Source of the DNA: an uncultured Prevotellaceae bacterium
GTDB taxonomy: Bacteria > Bacteroidota > Bacteroidia > Bacteroidales > Bacteroidaceae
Assembly: GCA_900315455.1 (NCBI GenBank)
Contig: OMZE01000027.1
Location: 1 to 64,000 of the forward strand
Length of the DNA stretch: 64,000 bases
Reading direction: 5' to 3'
Positions 19,057-26,893 of this stretch are shown in pieces (the first letter of the stretch is position 1; each line of letters opens with the position of its first letter). Made by a program: the position numbers and the translations under genes. A model generated the notes under the pieces. The model did no database searches, was not told where the DNA came from, and saw only the letters and a list, made by a program, of their open reading frames with translations.

Positions 19057-19134
19057 AAGAGACATTCGTAAAGTACTATTACGTATTACATGCATTGTCA
19101 TTAGCGAGTTTTTTTTTATGAATGTCTCTTTTTT
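19057..19134 (+). terminator. Terminator after the invertase
   Basis: An 11-bp stem (AAGAGACATTC / GAATGTCTCTT) closes a loop of about 50 nt and is followed by TTTTAATTTT. The long loop is unusual. Confidence 0.55.
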
Positions 19135-19138
19135 AATT

Positions 19139-19590
19139 TTGGAATTATATAATTGAAAATATATAAAATAATTTCATTATATATTATTATAATAGATTTT
19201 AAATTTTATAATTATATAATTATTTATATATATAATTAAATATCATAGAAATTGAAAATCAATTTTTTCAATTATATAATTATATGATTTTATAATAATA
19301 ATGTTTTAAAAATTTGATATTATACTTTAACATTATACATTTTTATAACTATATAATAATATTTATATATAATTACAAATCAATATAATAATTTGAATAT
19401 ATAATGTAGAAAAAACTATTAGATTTTTGATTAAATCGAATAAAATATTAAGATTTTTTACTTTATCAAAATAATAATCATGACCTTTGCCATGGTCATT
19501 TCAGAGCTAAGATCGCAAGTTGTACTTTTGGGGACCAAAAAGTGTACTAGCCAACATAGTTGGGGTTATTAATGACTTCGCAACTCAGTA
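19139..19590. repeat. AT-rich direct repeat, copy 1, ending in oriT-like block
   Basis: About 340 bp of almost pure A/T followed by a conserved GC-containing block at 19493-19567 (GGTCATTTCAGAGCTAAGA, then an imperfect ACTTTTGGGGACC/AAAAAGT palindrome, then TAGTTGGGGTTA). It aligns along its length with 21798-22278. No mobilisation gene follows this copy; the expected position is empty up to 19748. Confidence 0.75.
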
Positions 19591-19748
19591 AAAATCTTTC
19601 TTAACTCTTTAACAGTGGAAGTCTGAGGTCTATAATTGATTCGTTTCAGTTGTTGACTCCTGGAATGAGTCCTTGAAAGGTTTACTATATTGAGCAAGTT
19701 CGCTGACCTATCACCAGCCGTTTTGCCAATTCTGACATTTTTAAACGC

Positions 19749-20153
19749 TTATTTGTCGTGCCGTAGGATATGAACCTCTCCCGTCATCACGCCATCAGAA
19801 TCTTTGCATACATGAAGACATGCTCCATAATGTTTGAGTATCCCCATTACTTTCAGCGCGTCAGCACAGAGGGAGACGGAAAGACGTATACGATACGTTT
19901 TGCCCTTGTCGTTGAGAATGGGATAATACAATCCGGAATAATCCCCGGCACCACCTCCCAGGTTTTTCAACAAGAGATCAAGGAACGAGCTGATACGGTT
20001 AGGAATCCCTTCACATTTCTCTGCCACGGCACATGCGACAAGAAGTTTCGGGATTGGAATCTTGATTATTGTCTCGCCATCTTTAATGGCTTGTTCAAGC
20101 GGTTTGTAACTATTGACCAATGTCATGGTTGGAGAAAATGATTTTACGACCAT
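19749..20153 (-). CDS. Hypothetical protein, 134 aa
   Basis: A minus-strand gene starting at the ATG giving MVVKSFSPTMTLVNSYKPL; a longer frame to 20201 is possible but less natural. I recognise no family. The sequence is a mixed alpha/beta globular type with a glycine stretch (LKNLGGGAGDYSGLYYP) near residue 85 and a C-terminal segment GVMTGEVHILRHDK. No signal peptide or membrane helix is evident. It lies between the oriT-like copy 1 and the iteron-like repeats, reading away from the latter, so it could be a maintenance gene controlled by them. Confidence 0.55.
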   Translation of the reverse strand: MVVKSFSPTMTLVNSYKPLEQAIKDGETIIKIPIPKLLVACAVAEKCEGIPNRISSFLDLLLKNLGGGAGDYSGLYYPILNDKGKTYRIRLSVSLCADALKVMGILKHYGACLHVCKDSDGVMTGEVHILRHDK

Positions 20154-20334
20154 TATATTAACGGATGTTGCAAAATTACGAAATAATGTCCAAATCTCCA
20201 ATATAAAAAGAACGCCTATTCACGGAAAAAGCGAAAGCTGAAGCGAGGGTGACGAGAACCTTAATGATAATGGCGGAAAAGAAATAGTGCTTTTGGTTCA
20301 AAGTCCGCCGCTGAAACCACCTAATCAGAGTAAT

Positions 20335-20364
20335 GTACGCTAAAGGTTAGTACCGATAACGTAC
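20335..20364. promoter_or_regulatory. 30-bp palindrome, copy 1
   Basis: Arms GTACGCTA-nn-GGT and TACC-nn-TAACGTAC form an imperfect palindrome. It is the first part of a 52-bp sequence repeated with about six differences at 20684-20735. Confidence 0.6.
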
Positions 20365-20398
20365 ACATTGAGGTAAAGTTTTCCGCTTTCTGATTCAG

Positions 20399-20445
20399 CC
20401 CGATTTTTCTTTTCCCTATTGCTGGGAGCGCAGCGACCTCCTTAT
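20399..20445 (-). repeat. Dispersed island repeat, inverted copy
   Basis: On the minus strand this reads ATAAGGAGGTCGCTGCGCTC, then CCAGCAATAGGGAAAAG and AAAAATCGGG. It matches 38863-38908 on the plus strand with few differences, making a long inverted pair 18.4 kb apart within the island. Confidence 0.65.
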
Positions 20446-20683
20446 TGAATATTTTGAATTGAAAACCCGTCTTCATTGACAGTCTTTTATTATGTCTTTT
20501 TATTATGTCATTATTAGGTACACGCAAAGTATTCTATATCAACAAGTTACTATATCAAAGCGGAAAAGAAATAGTGCTTTTTCGATGAAAGCGGAAAGGA
20601 AATAGTGCATTTGCGGAAAAGAAATAGTGCTTTTTGCCACACCATCCAGCTGTGCAGAGTTCGGTATCGTTAATAATCACTTT

Positions 20684-20713
20684 GTACGTTAAAGGTAACT
20701 ACCGATAACGTAC
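20684..20713. promoter_or_regulatory. 30-bp palindrome, copy 2
   Basis: GTACGTTA-AA-GGTA-AC-TACC-GA-TAACGTAC: both arms pair perfectly apart from the two-base spacers. The symmetry suggests the binding site of a dimeric protein, perhaps the HTH regulator at 21231 or the Rep-like protein at 37461 (inference). Confidence 0.65.
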
Positions 20714-20844
20714 ACATGGGGTAAAACTTTTCCGCAAGCTGCTATATATTGGAGTCAACTGCTGGATGGAGCACTCCTGCACAAATGGAAAAGAAATAGT
20801 GTTTTTATATTGTAGGATCTTGTTAACTATGAGATACTAAATAA

Positions 20845-20878
20845 GGTGGGGCAAGTTGCCTGGAATCCTTGCCTCACC
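20845..20878. ncRNA. Strong hairpin 1 of a candidate structured RNA
   Basis: An 11-bp stem GGTGGGGCAAG / CTTGCCTCACC (one G-U pair) with a 12-nt loop in a gene-free region. It is not followed by a T-run, so it is not an ordinary terminator. Hairpin 2 lies 42 bp downstream. Confidence 0.4.
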
Positions 20879-20920
20879 ATTAAGAATGACTCTCCGGAAT
20901 TTCGTTGACTTCGTAAAAAA

Positions 20921-20990
20921 GGCGTGAATGACTCCCCAGGTGACTCTCGGGCCTGGAAAACCCCTCTAATCCTAAAGGAGTCATCACGCC
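20921..20990. ncRNA. Strong hairpin 2 of a candidate structured RNA
   Basis: The outer stem pairs GGCGTGAATGACTCC with GGAGTCATCACGCC (one bulged A). Within it a second stem CCAGG / CCTGG encloses an 11-nt loop, and a 20-nt single strand (AAAACCCCTCTAATCCTAAA) completes a multibranch shape. I do not recognise the family. It lies upstream of the HTH gene at 21231 and could be a leader, a trans-acting RNA or a replication-control RNA. Confidence 0.45.
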
Positions 20991-21230
20991 TATGTTGTTA
21001 CAATGTGGTTTCACCTTTATTGTTTTTGATGATGCAAAATTAGTATCTTAATCTTAAATTTGCAAATTATACATTGAAATAATTATGATAATAAACATTG
21101 TTTAACAGAATTATCAAAATATGACTTTGATATTAATTGCTGTTAACATAATTATGATTATCTGCATGTTTCTTGTCTATTTAAAAAGAATACACTATTT
21201 TTGACTGACAATATATATAAAACTACAATT

Positions 21231-21488
21231 ATGGATATTAAGACTATAGTTAAGGATCGCGGTTTCCTTATGGAAGATGTGGCGAAAGAGATGGGAATAT
21301 CCCCAATTACGCTATCACAGACCATTGCGAGAAACCCTACAGTTAAGACTTTACAGCGGATAGCTAAAGTCATAGGTTGCCAGGTAGGTGATTTTTTCCA
21401 AGATGAAACCGAGAGTCATGACTACGACTTCATTTGTCCTCATTGCGGTAAGCCCATCAAGGTATCAAAGCTTGATTCAAATATGTAA
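21231..21488 (+). CDS. Small XRE-type HTH regulator with zinc-ribbon tail
   Basis: 85 residues. A Cro/CI-type helix-turn-helix spans about 5-60 (EDVAKEMGISPITLSQTIARNPTVKTLQRIAKVIG), followed by a CPHCGKPI half zinc-ribbon near residue 73. I use the ATG at 21231; a longer frame to 21201 adds ten unlikely residues. It is followed by the gene at 21495 with 6 bp between, so the two are probably cotranscribed. Candidate targets are the palindromes and the hairpins upstream. Confidence 0.7.
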   Translation: MDIKTIVKDRGFLMEDVAKEMGISPITLSQTIARNPTVKTLQRIAKVIGCQVGDFFQDETESHDYDFICPHCGKPIKVSKLDSNM

Positions 21489-21494
21489 ATACGC

Positions 21495-21797
21495 ATGGTC
21501 GCAAAACACCACGAAAATGGCCAAAAGGCCAAAACCAAGGAAATAAAAATCCGGCAACGGGAGAACAATGTCAGCACCATCATTTCTTATTTCGATGGCA
21601 GGAGGAAAGTCGCTGAGATATGGGCGTGGCACGAGGGGAAATACCTCCTCGGCACGTATGGTGCGACCATGTTTATTTGCAGACCCAATGACTGCCTGAG
21701 ACAAGCTGGCACGCCAAAGGAGGCGGCAGAATGGATAGAACATGAATTGAGTGAAATGCTTGGGGCATGCGAGTTCACTCCCTCTATGATTTTTTGA
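21495..21797 (+). CDS. Hypothetical protein, 100 aa
   Basis: A small soluble protein with a basic N-terminus (KHHENGQKAKTKEIKIRQREN), a beta-rich middle (VSTIISYFDGRRKVAEIWAWHEGKYLLGTY) and a C-terminal helix (PKEAAEWIEHELSEML). No known family recognised. It directly follows the HTH regulator and ends where the second AT-rich repeat begins, so it belongs to the maintenance region. Confidence 0.5.
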   Translation: MVAKHHENGQKAKTKEIKIRQRENNVSTIISYFDGRRKVAEIWAWHEGKYLLGTYGATMFICRPNDCLRQAGTPKEAAEWIEHELSEMLGACEFTPSMIF

Positions 21798-22278
21798 ATT
21801 ATAAAAATATAAATTTATAATAATAGAAATTTATAAAAATATAAAAATATTTCATTATATAACATTAAAATAGTTTTTTGATTTTATAATTATAAAATTA
21901 TTTTTATATATAATAAAATATCATAGAAAATGAAAAACAATTTTTCAATTATATAATTATTTATTTTTATAATTATATAATAATAATGTTTAAAAATATT
22001 GATATCATAATTTTAGTATTATATATTAATTATATTTTATATTTATGATGATATTTAATTATAAATCAATATAATATAATTATTAAATAATACAGAAATT
22101 AACTATTAAATTTTTGATTTAAACAACAAAAATACTATAAATTTTTTACTTTATTAAAAAAATAATTATACCTTTGCAAAGGTCATTTCAGAGCTAAGAC
22201 CGCAAGTTGTGCTTTTGGGTACCCAAAAGCGTACTTGCAAACGTAGTTGGGGTTAAAATTATCCTCGCAACTTGGTAA
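21798..22278. repeat. AT-rich direct repeat, copy 2, with oriT-like block
   Basis: Diverged copy of 19139-19590. About 370 bp of A/T-rich DNA precedes a conserved block at 22180-22256, which contains the perfect 20-bp palindrome GCTTTTGGGTACCCAAAAGC, then TACTTGCAAACGTAGTTGGGG. TACCTTTG in front of the block could be a -7 element. Its place just before mobC suggests an origin of transfer (inference). Confidence 0.7.
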
Positions 22279-22299
22279 TTTTTTTTATTACTTTTTATT

Positions 22300-22689
22300 A
22301 TGAAACATGGAAATAGAATTCTCAAGAAGGTCTACCTCACTGAAGCTGAAGAGAAATACGTTCAGTTGAAAGCCCGTGAATATGGCTATAACTTTAGCCA
22401 TATGTGTCGTTATGCCTTACTCCATCTGGATGATACCAGTGCCAGAATGAAAATAAAAGTGACTAATGAGCACAATATGCTTATTGAAGAACGCCAAAGA
22501 CAATTGGCGGCTATAGGTAACAATATTAATCAAATTGCTCATCAAGTAAACATCTTCGCATTAGATGGAATGATTTCTGAGCAATATGTTACCGATGTAA
22601 TTATTCCGGCTATTGATGAATTAAGACAGTTGTATCAATCAATCAATATGGATCAGCTTTTTATCAAAAAACGACTCTACACCAAGTGA
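22300..22689 (+). CDS. MobC-like plasmid mobilisation relaxosome protein
   Basis: 129 residues with the MobC signature region LAAIGNNINQIAHQVN near residues 67-82 and an N-terminal ribbon-helix-helix-like part (KKVYLTEAEEKYVQLKARE). MobC proteins help the relaxase open oriT. No relaxase gene follows: the next gene is convergent and unrelated, so mobilisation would need a relaxase from elsewhere or has been lost. The oriT-like block lies directly upstream. Confidence 0.75.
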   Translation: MKHGNRILKKVYLTEAEEKYVQLKAREYGYNFSHMCRYALLHLDDTSARMKIKVTNEHNMLIEERQRQLAAIGNNINQIAHQVNIFALDGMISEQYVTDVIIPAIDELRQLYQSINMDQLFIKKRLYTK

Positions 22690-22692
22690 CCT

Positions 22693-24669
22693 TCAGTAAT
22701 GGTATTTTCCAGGAAAGTTCCTGGCATGATAATCCGAGGAATTTTCCCTGACTTTATAGGTTGCCAACTCGTTGATATCATGTCTCTCTATCCATGAGGT
22801 TAGGGAGTAGATGGAGCATGACTGCTGGTTGGACTTGTCGAAGATTCTGATTTTGTAAAAGTCACTGTAGATAATGAGTCTATCATCCGATAGACGGAGG
22901 AGAACAGTCTTGAGTCTGTCGAGCCAAAGGCGAAACTCACGTTCAAATGCGAGGAGTTCGTCGAAGTAGTTGGAGTTGATTTTCAGCCGATTCTTTTCTG
23001 TACCATCTTTGTCGTAAGAGATATACAGCTCTTTTCCGTCTCTGATGAGGAACAGTTCGTCCGTGAAGGAGAAATTATTGTAGGCGGCATACAGGCGTAT
23101 TCTCGTCGCTGAGAGCGAGATGACAGAGAACTTGTCGTAGTAGCCGTGACGGTTTTTCAAGGCGTATAGTTTATTGGCGACCTTTCTTGCCGCCTGAACC
23201 AGTGTCACGGCGAGGATGATGAAGTCAGGGTATGCCGTTTCTTGATTGAACAGCTCGTCGATTCGGGGTGGGTGATGTTCTTCTCTTTGTTCGCAGAATA
23301 CGGCATTGTTGGGGTCGATGAAGCCTATTTCGCAGCAACTGCTGTAGGAATAGCCGCTCGGAGTCGGATGACATGGATGTTGGTGGCGGAGCAAATGCTC
23401 ACGGTCCTTGCTTTTCGCAGTGTTTTCCAGAAGCCGCAGGGTGACAATCTCGTCAATCGTCAGGTCATGGTGTGGCCAGTTCCCAGTCATCTGTTCGTAG
23501 AGATATTCTATTTCGGGTATCTGGTACGGGTATTCGTTGTTGATGAACCCGAATATCTCGATGAAAAGGTCCAGTTGGCATTTATGGCTGAGGGCATCCG
23601 AGAACGTGGTGGCCATGTTTGTTTTCCTCCGCAGGTCATCCAAAGTAGGGATAACGGTGATGAGCGTTTTCCTCACATTGTGGGGGAAGAGGCATATCAA
23701 GTCATGGTATTGCCGTCGCAGGTATTCCTCGAATTCTGGGTTCCACGTCCACCAGGGCCATGTGTATGACAGGTAAGTTTGTCCTTCTTCTTTGGCTTTA
23801 TGGTCTTTCTCGACTTGGTGCCTTTTGTTTTCCTTCCATTTCTCTAGGTCCTCCAGAAACTTCTCATGTTCTTTTCGTCTTCTCTTTTCCTCTTCTTCCT
23901 CCTCTCTTTTCTGCCATTCCTTTTTCCGTTCCCTCTTTCTTTTCCTAACCTCCTCCAGTTCCCTTTCCCGTTCCTCTTTCAGTTCCTTTTGTCTGCGCTC
24001 TCCCTCTTCCGTGTGCTTTCGTTCCCATTCTTCCCATTCCCTTTGCCATTCCTCTTGCTGTTTTTTCCTATTTTCAACCTGTTGTTTGATTTCCTCCAAA
24101 AACAGCCGGTATTCCTCCATTAATTTCTCGGTCTCTTCTTCGCGCCGTCTTCTTTCTTCTTCCCATTCCTCGTTTTTGATTCTTCTTTCATTCAGCCAAT
24201 TGTCGAATTCCTCGTTGGCTTTTTGGCGTTTTTTGAGCGAGCTCTCGATTTGTTCCACGGATTTGAAGATGTCGTCGAAATCTTCATCATTGGAGCGAAT
24301 TGTGGTCAGAGTGTGCCAAAGTGACTTTAATTTGGGGAACAGTGTCTTGGTCAGTCTTTTTGAGGGCGTTTTGTCTAGCCTGTTAGTGAAACTGTATCCC
24401 GCCTTTTCAAGTTCAAAGCGGGTTTTTGAGATGAAGAAGGCCATCTCGCGTCTCATTTCGCGGTTGCAGTGGAGTTCCTTGGACCTCTTTTCGCGGAGGA
24501 GCCAAGGCATGATTTCCTCGTGTGACTTGAAGCGCAGCTTATAGAATTCCCTTAATTCGTGGGGCAGCAAGGCAACTTGTTCCTCAATGATTTTGAGGAA
24601 CAAATCTTTTTCGGGATGATTTGTGTAGGTCTGTCTGCTGTCAGTTGGCATAGAGGTATGGAATGTCAA
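22693..24669 (-). CDS. Large protein with long charged alpha-helix, unknown function
   Basis: 658 residues. After a globular N-terminus (1-135), a continuous run of about 165 residues (roughly 145-305) consists almost only of E, K, R, Q and W (for example EEWEEERRRREEETEKLMEE). This is the composition of a single alpha-helix or long coiled coil. A C-terminal globular half (about 310-658) contains TYLSYTWPWWTWNPEFEEYL, a paired-cysteine SSCCEIGF segment and a beta-rich tail. No signal peptide or transmembrane helix is seen. I recognise no domain. It is monocistronic, tail-to-tail with mobC (3 bp). The layout, two globular ends on a rigid rod, recalls mechanical or DNA-bridging proteins but this is only inference. 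Confidence 0.7.
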   Translation of the reverse strand: MTFHTSMPTDSRQTYTNHPEKDLFLKIIEEQVALLPHELREFYKLRFKSHEEIMPWLLREKRSKELHCNREMRREMAFFISKTRFELEKAGYSFTNRLDKTPSKRLTKTLFPKLKSLWHTLTTIRSNDEDFDDIFKSVEQIESSLKKRQKANEEFDNWLNERRIKNEEWEEERRRREEETEKLMEEYRLFLEEIKQQVENRKKQQEEWQREWEEWERKHTEEGERRQKELKEERERELEEVRKRKRERKKEWQKREEEEEEKRRRKEHEKFLEDLEKWKENKRHQVEKDHKAKEEGQTYLSYTWPWWTWNPEFEEYLRRQYHDLICLFPHNVRKTLITVIPTLDDLRRKTNMATTFSDALSHKCQLDLFIEIFGFINNEYPYQIPEIEYLYEQMTGNWPHHDLTIDEIVTLRLLENTAKSKDREHLLRHQHPCHPTPSGYSYSSCCEIGFIDPNNAVFCEQREEHHPPRIDELFNQETAYPDFIILAVTLVQAARKVANKLYALKNRHGYYDKFSVISLSATRIRLYAAYNNFSFTDELFLIRDGKELYISYDKDGTEKNRLKINSNYFDELLAFEREFRLWLDRLKTVLLRLSDDRLIIYSDFYKIRIFDKSNQQSCSIYSLTSWIERHDINELATYKVRENSSDYHARNFPGKYHY

Positions 24670-25175
24670 TCATTTAATCATTACATTTGATTGGGCTGGT
24701 GGTGTCTGACTATGTTTTTACCATAAGTTTTTATGATTATGTATATAGATTTCCGCAAAATTATAAAAAAATATCTTTCTAGCTGATGACAAGTCTGAAA
24801 AAATATTAATTGTATTATCGCGATGTACATACTTCACATTTATTGTTTATCTTTGCCAATAGAATTGGGCATGCTACGGCAGCCCTGAAAAGCTGTAACA
24901 TTACAGCCAGAATTTTTGCGGGAAAAGCAAACATTTGCTATTATTCGACAAGGCATCCTTGAAGTTTGGCCACAGAAAGATGCACCTATTAGAATAATTG
25001 CAGGTGTCCATATACGTGGGCATCTGAATTGTCTATAGGTGCGGGTTAGGCCAAACACCCAAGGATGTGGACAAGGAGGATTGTCCACGTTTCGTTGTAA
25101 AAGAGCCAGACAGTTCATGGCCATGAAGCGTTTTCGTCGGATACCCTACATTGAGAAACGAAAACCAAAAACGCT
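24670..25175. other. Gene-free region before the sigma factor
   Basis: It holds an AT-rich stretch (24710-24840), TATCTTTG at about 24848, and a perfect hairpin GTGGACAA-GGAGGA-TTGTCCAC at 25067-25088 whose loop is a ribosome-binding-like GGAGGA. The frames present are short and lack coding character. No GTTTACC-N14-ACGAT motif was found here. Confidence 0.5.
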
Positions 25176-25766
25176 ATGGGAACCTTTTTCGGAAGAATCG
25201 CGAGACAACTCAAAGACGGCCCCGAGGCTTTCAACCGGGAGTTTTACCAAATCTACTATGAGCTGCGCCCCGACTTCATCAACGTGATGCGCTCACGCTT
25301 CTCTTCACTCACCGTCGAGATGCTGGAGGAGGCGTTCCAGGATGCCATGCACAAGTTCTATGTCGACGTGAAGGCCGGGCGCGTGGAGCCATACGAGAAG
25401 TCCATCCGCTCATACGTCTTTACCGTGGGGCGCAACAAGGCCATCGACCAGCTCCGCCATTTCCACAAAGGCTGCCAGGTGGAGACTCCTGTGGAGGAAC
25501 TCGACATCTTCCGCCATCTCTCCTACGAGTCGAATTCCGTGGAGGACGCAGAGAAGAAGAGCATCGTCTTCCGGCTCGTCCACAGCGTCGGCGAACCCTG
25601 TTCGCGTGTGCTCACCTTTTTCTTCTATGACGTGCTGCCTATGCGTGAGATTGCTGCTGCAATGGGCTACAAGTCGAGCGACGTGGCGAAAGCCACCAAG
25701 AAGAAATGCTTAGAGAAAGTGAAGGCCGTGGCCAAGTGTGACTTTGAAATCCAGAACCTCATCTGA
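25176..25766 (+). CDS. ECF-type RNA polymerase sigma factor
   Basis: 196 residues with sigma region 2 (about 15-95; LEEAFQDAMHKFYVDV, YVFTVGRNKAIDQLR) and region 4 (about 135-190; PMREIAAAMGYKSSDVAKATKKKCLEKVK). ECF sigmas direct RNA polymerase to a small set of promoters and are usually held inactive by a membrane anti-sigma protein. The next gene, 5 bp downstream, encodes such a protein. GC content is higher than in the neighbouring AT-rich island DNA. The three GTTTACC/ACGAT promoters downstream are its likely targets (inference). Confidence 0.9.
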   Translation: MGTFFGRIARQLKDGPEAFNREFYQIYYELRPDFINVMRSRFSSLTVEMLEEAFQDAMHKFYVDVKAGRVEPYEKSIRSYVFTVGRNKAIDQLRHFHKGCQVETPVEELDIFRHLSYESNSVEDAEKKSIVFRLVHSVGEPCSRVLTFFFYDVLPMREIAAAMGYKSSDVAKATKKKCLEKVKAVAKCDFEIQNLI

Positions 25767-25771
25767 CCGCC

Positions 25772-26758
25772 ATGAAGACCGAACTCATAGAAAGATACCT
25801 CACGAAGCAGATGACCGATGAGGAGCGTGCCGCCTTCGAGCAGGAGATGCGTGAACAGCCCCAGTTGGCTGAGGACGTGAAGATCGTGGCGTGGACCATT
25901 GAGGCCATCCGCGAGCACGGGCAGCAGGAGGATGTCGAGCGCATCAGGCGCATGCGCGAGGACATGGGCAGCGACAGAAAGCGTTATGCCGCTACAGTTG
26001 CCGCCGTCATCGGAGGCGTGCTCATCGTCGTCGCCATGACCGCCGTCTCGGTGCCCCCATTATATAATAAGGTGTTAAAGCCCATCATCGAGAGTGTGTT
26101 CACATCGGAAAAGAAGGCCGACACTTCCGTCTCTCCACAATCAGCAAACCATCCCGCTACCGACAGCCTGGCAAGCACTGTCATGACAGACAGCGTAAAT
26201 GTCTCGACGCAAGAGGAAGGACAAGTAGTGGCTGAAGAACCACAGCGTCAGGAGGCAGAGCCTGTGCAGGAGGAGAAGCCAAAAGAAGAGTCTGCGAAAG
26301 AGGAAAATGCTAAGGTAGAGCCAGTGAAGGCCAGAGATGAGACCATTAACGAGCCAAAGGAAAAAACAAAGGAAGATGAACAGAAAACGGTTATAAAAAA
26401 CACCAATGTGGATAGGACGGAAATTGTGGACAATACAGAGTACCACCTTACGAAAATCAACTACGACAACAAGGGAAATTTAGTAGCATATTTAACATTG
26501 CTCAACAACCGAGAGAATATAGAATATGATTTTTCAGACATGCCATTGGTCAATATAGATGGTGATCAAAGGAAGGCCTTTAGAGTAACTGTAAATGGTG
26601 AGTCGAAACAAACATTCACATTGAGGCGACGCCAGCCTGTCAACCTGGTGATATACTTTAATGGAGTGAAGAAAAACGCGGACAAGATAACTCTTTTGTC
26701 AGTGAAAAATAGCCGGCAGTTCAAGAGTTGCCAAATGACCTATATACCTCTCAAATAA
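25772..26758 (+). CDS. Single-pass membrane anti-sigma-like protein
   Basis: 328 residues. A cytoplasmic N-terminal helical part (1-70; LIERYLTKQMTDEERAAFEQEM) has the look of an anti-sigma or FecR-type N-domain. One membrane helix follows at about 72-95 (AATVAAVIGGVLIVVAMTAV). A long Glu/Lys/Pro-rich spacer (115-205) leads to a folded periplasmic domain at about 215-328 (NTEYHLTKINYDNKGNLVAYL, VNLVIYFNGV). That last domain resembles the C-terminal domains of the two secreted proteins encoded next. No zinc-binding HxxxCxxC motif is visible. It is coupled to the sigma gene. Confidence 0.75.
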   Translation: MKTELIERYLTKQMTDEERAAFEQEMREQPQLAEDVKIVAWTIEAIREHGQQEDVERIRRMREDMGSDRKRYAATVAAVIGGVLIVVAMTAVSVPPLYNKVLKPIIESVFTSEKKADTSVSPQSANHPATDSLASTVMTDSVNVSTQEEGQVVAEEPQRQEAEPVQEEKPKEESAKEENAKVEPVKARDETINEPKEKTKEDEQKTVIKNTNVDRTEIVDNTEYHLTKINYDNKGNLVAYLTLLNNRENIEYDFSDMPLVNIDGDQRKAFRVTVNGESKQTFTLRRRQPVNLVIYFNGVKKNADKITLLSVKNSRQFKSCQMTYIPLK

Positions 26759-26830
26759 CATAGAGGATATATGAACTGTCCTTTCCATTCAAAGAAGAAC
26801 TAAAAAAATAGCAGAAAAAAGCAAAAATGA

Positions 26831-26858
26831 GTTTACCATTATAGTAGTTTTTACGATT
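26831..26858 (+). promoter_or_regulatory. Candidate ECF-sigma promoter, copy A
   Basis: GTTTACC (26831-26837), 15 bp, ACGATT (26853-26858), then 35 bp to the start codon at 26894. The same boxes occur at 30977 and 34737. Confidence 0.55.
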
Positions 26859-26893
26859 ACATGGCAAAGGTTTACTAATCAATACGTATTATT

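Larger units (their letters stand above)
20273..20806 (+). repeat. Iteron-like array, five copies of a ~20-bp repeat
   Basis: The core GGAAAAGAAATAGTGCTTTT occurs at 20273-20294, 20560-20581, 20591-20610 (one change, GGAAAGG), 20613-20634 and 20783-20806 (TGTTTTT variant). All are direct. Most are preceded by GC. They are interleaved with the two palindromes at 20335 and 20684. Such a mix of direct repeats and palindromes resembles a replication-initiation or partition site. Confidence 0.7.

Noticed and set aside
20845..20990. The two hairpins as a retron or group II intron RNA
   Set aside because: No reverse transcriptase gene occurs in the window and no intron domain V sequence is present.
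23792..24544. 250-aa serine-rich plus-strand frame
   Set aside because: It is the antisense of the charged helix of the 658-aa protein; Glu/Arg codons read backwards as Ser/Phe/Leu.
24840..25124. 94-aa minus-strand frame in front of the sigma gene
   Set aside because: Composition is unlike a protein, it overlaps the hairpin at 25067-25088, and no start signal precedes it.
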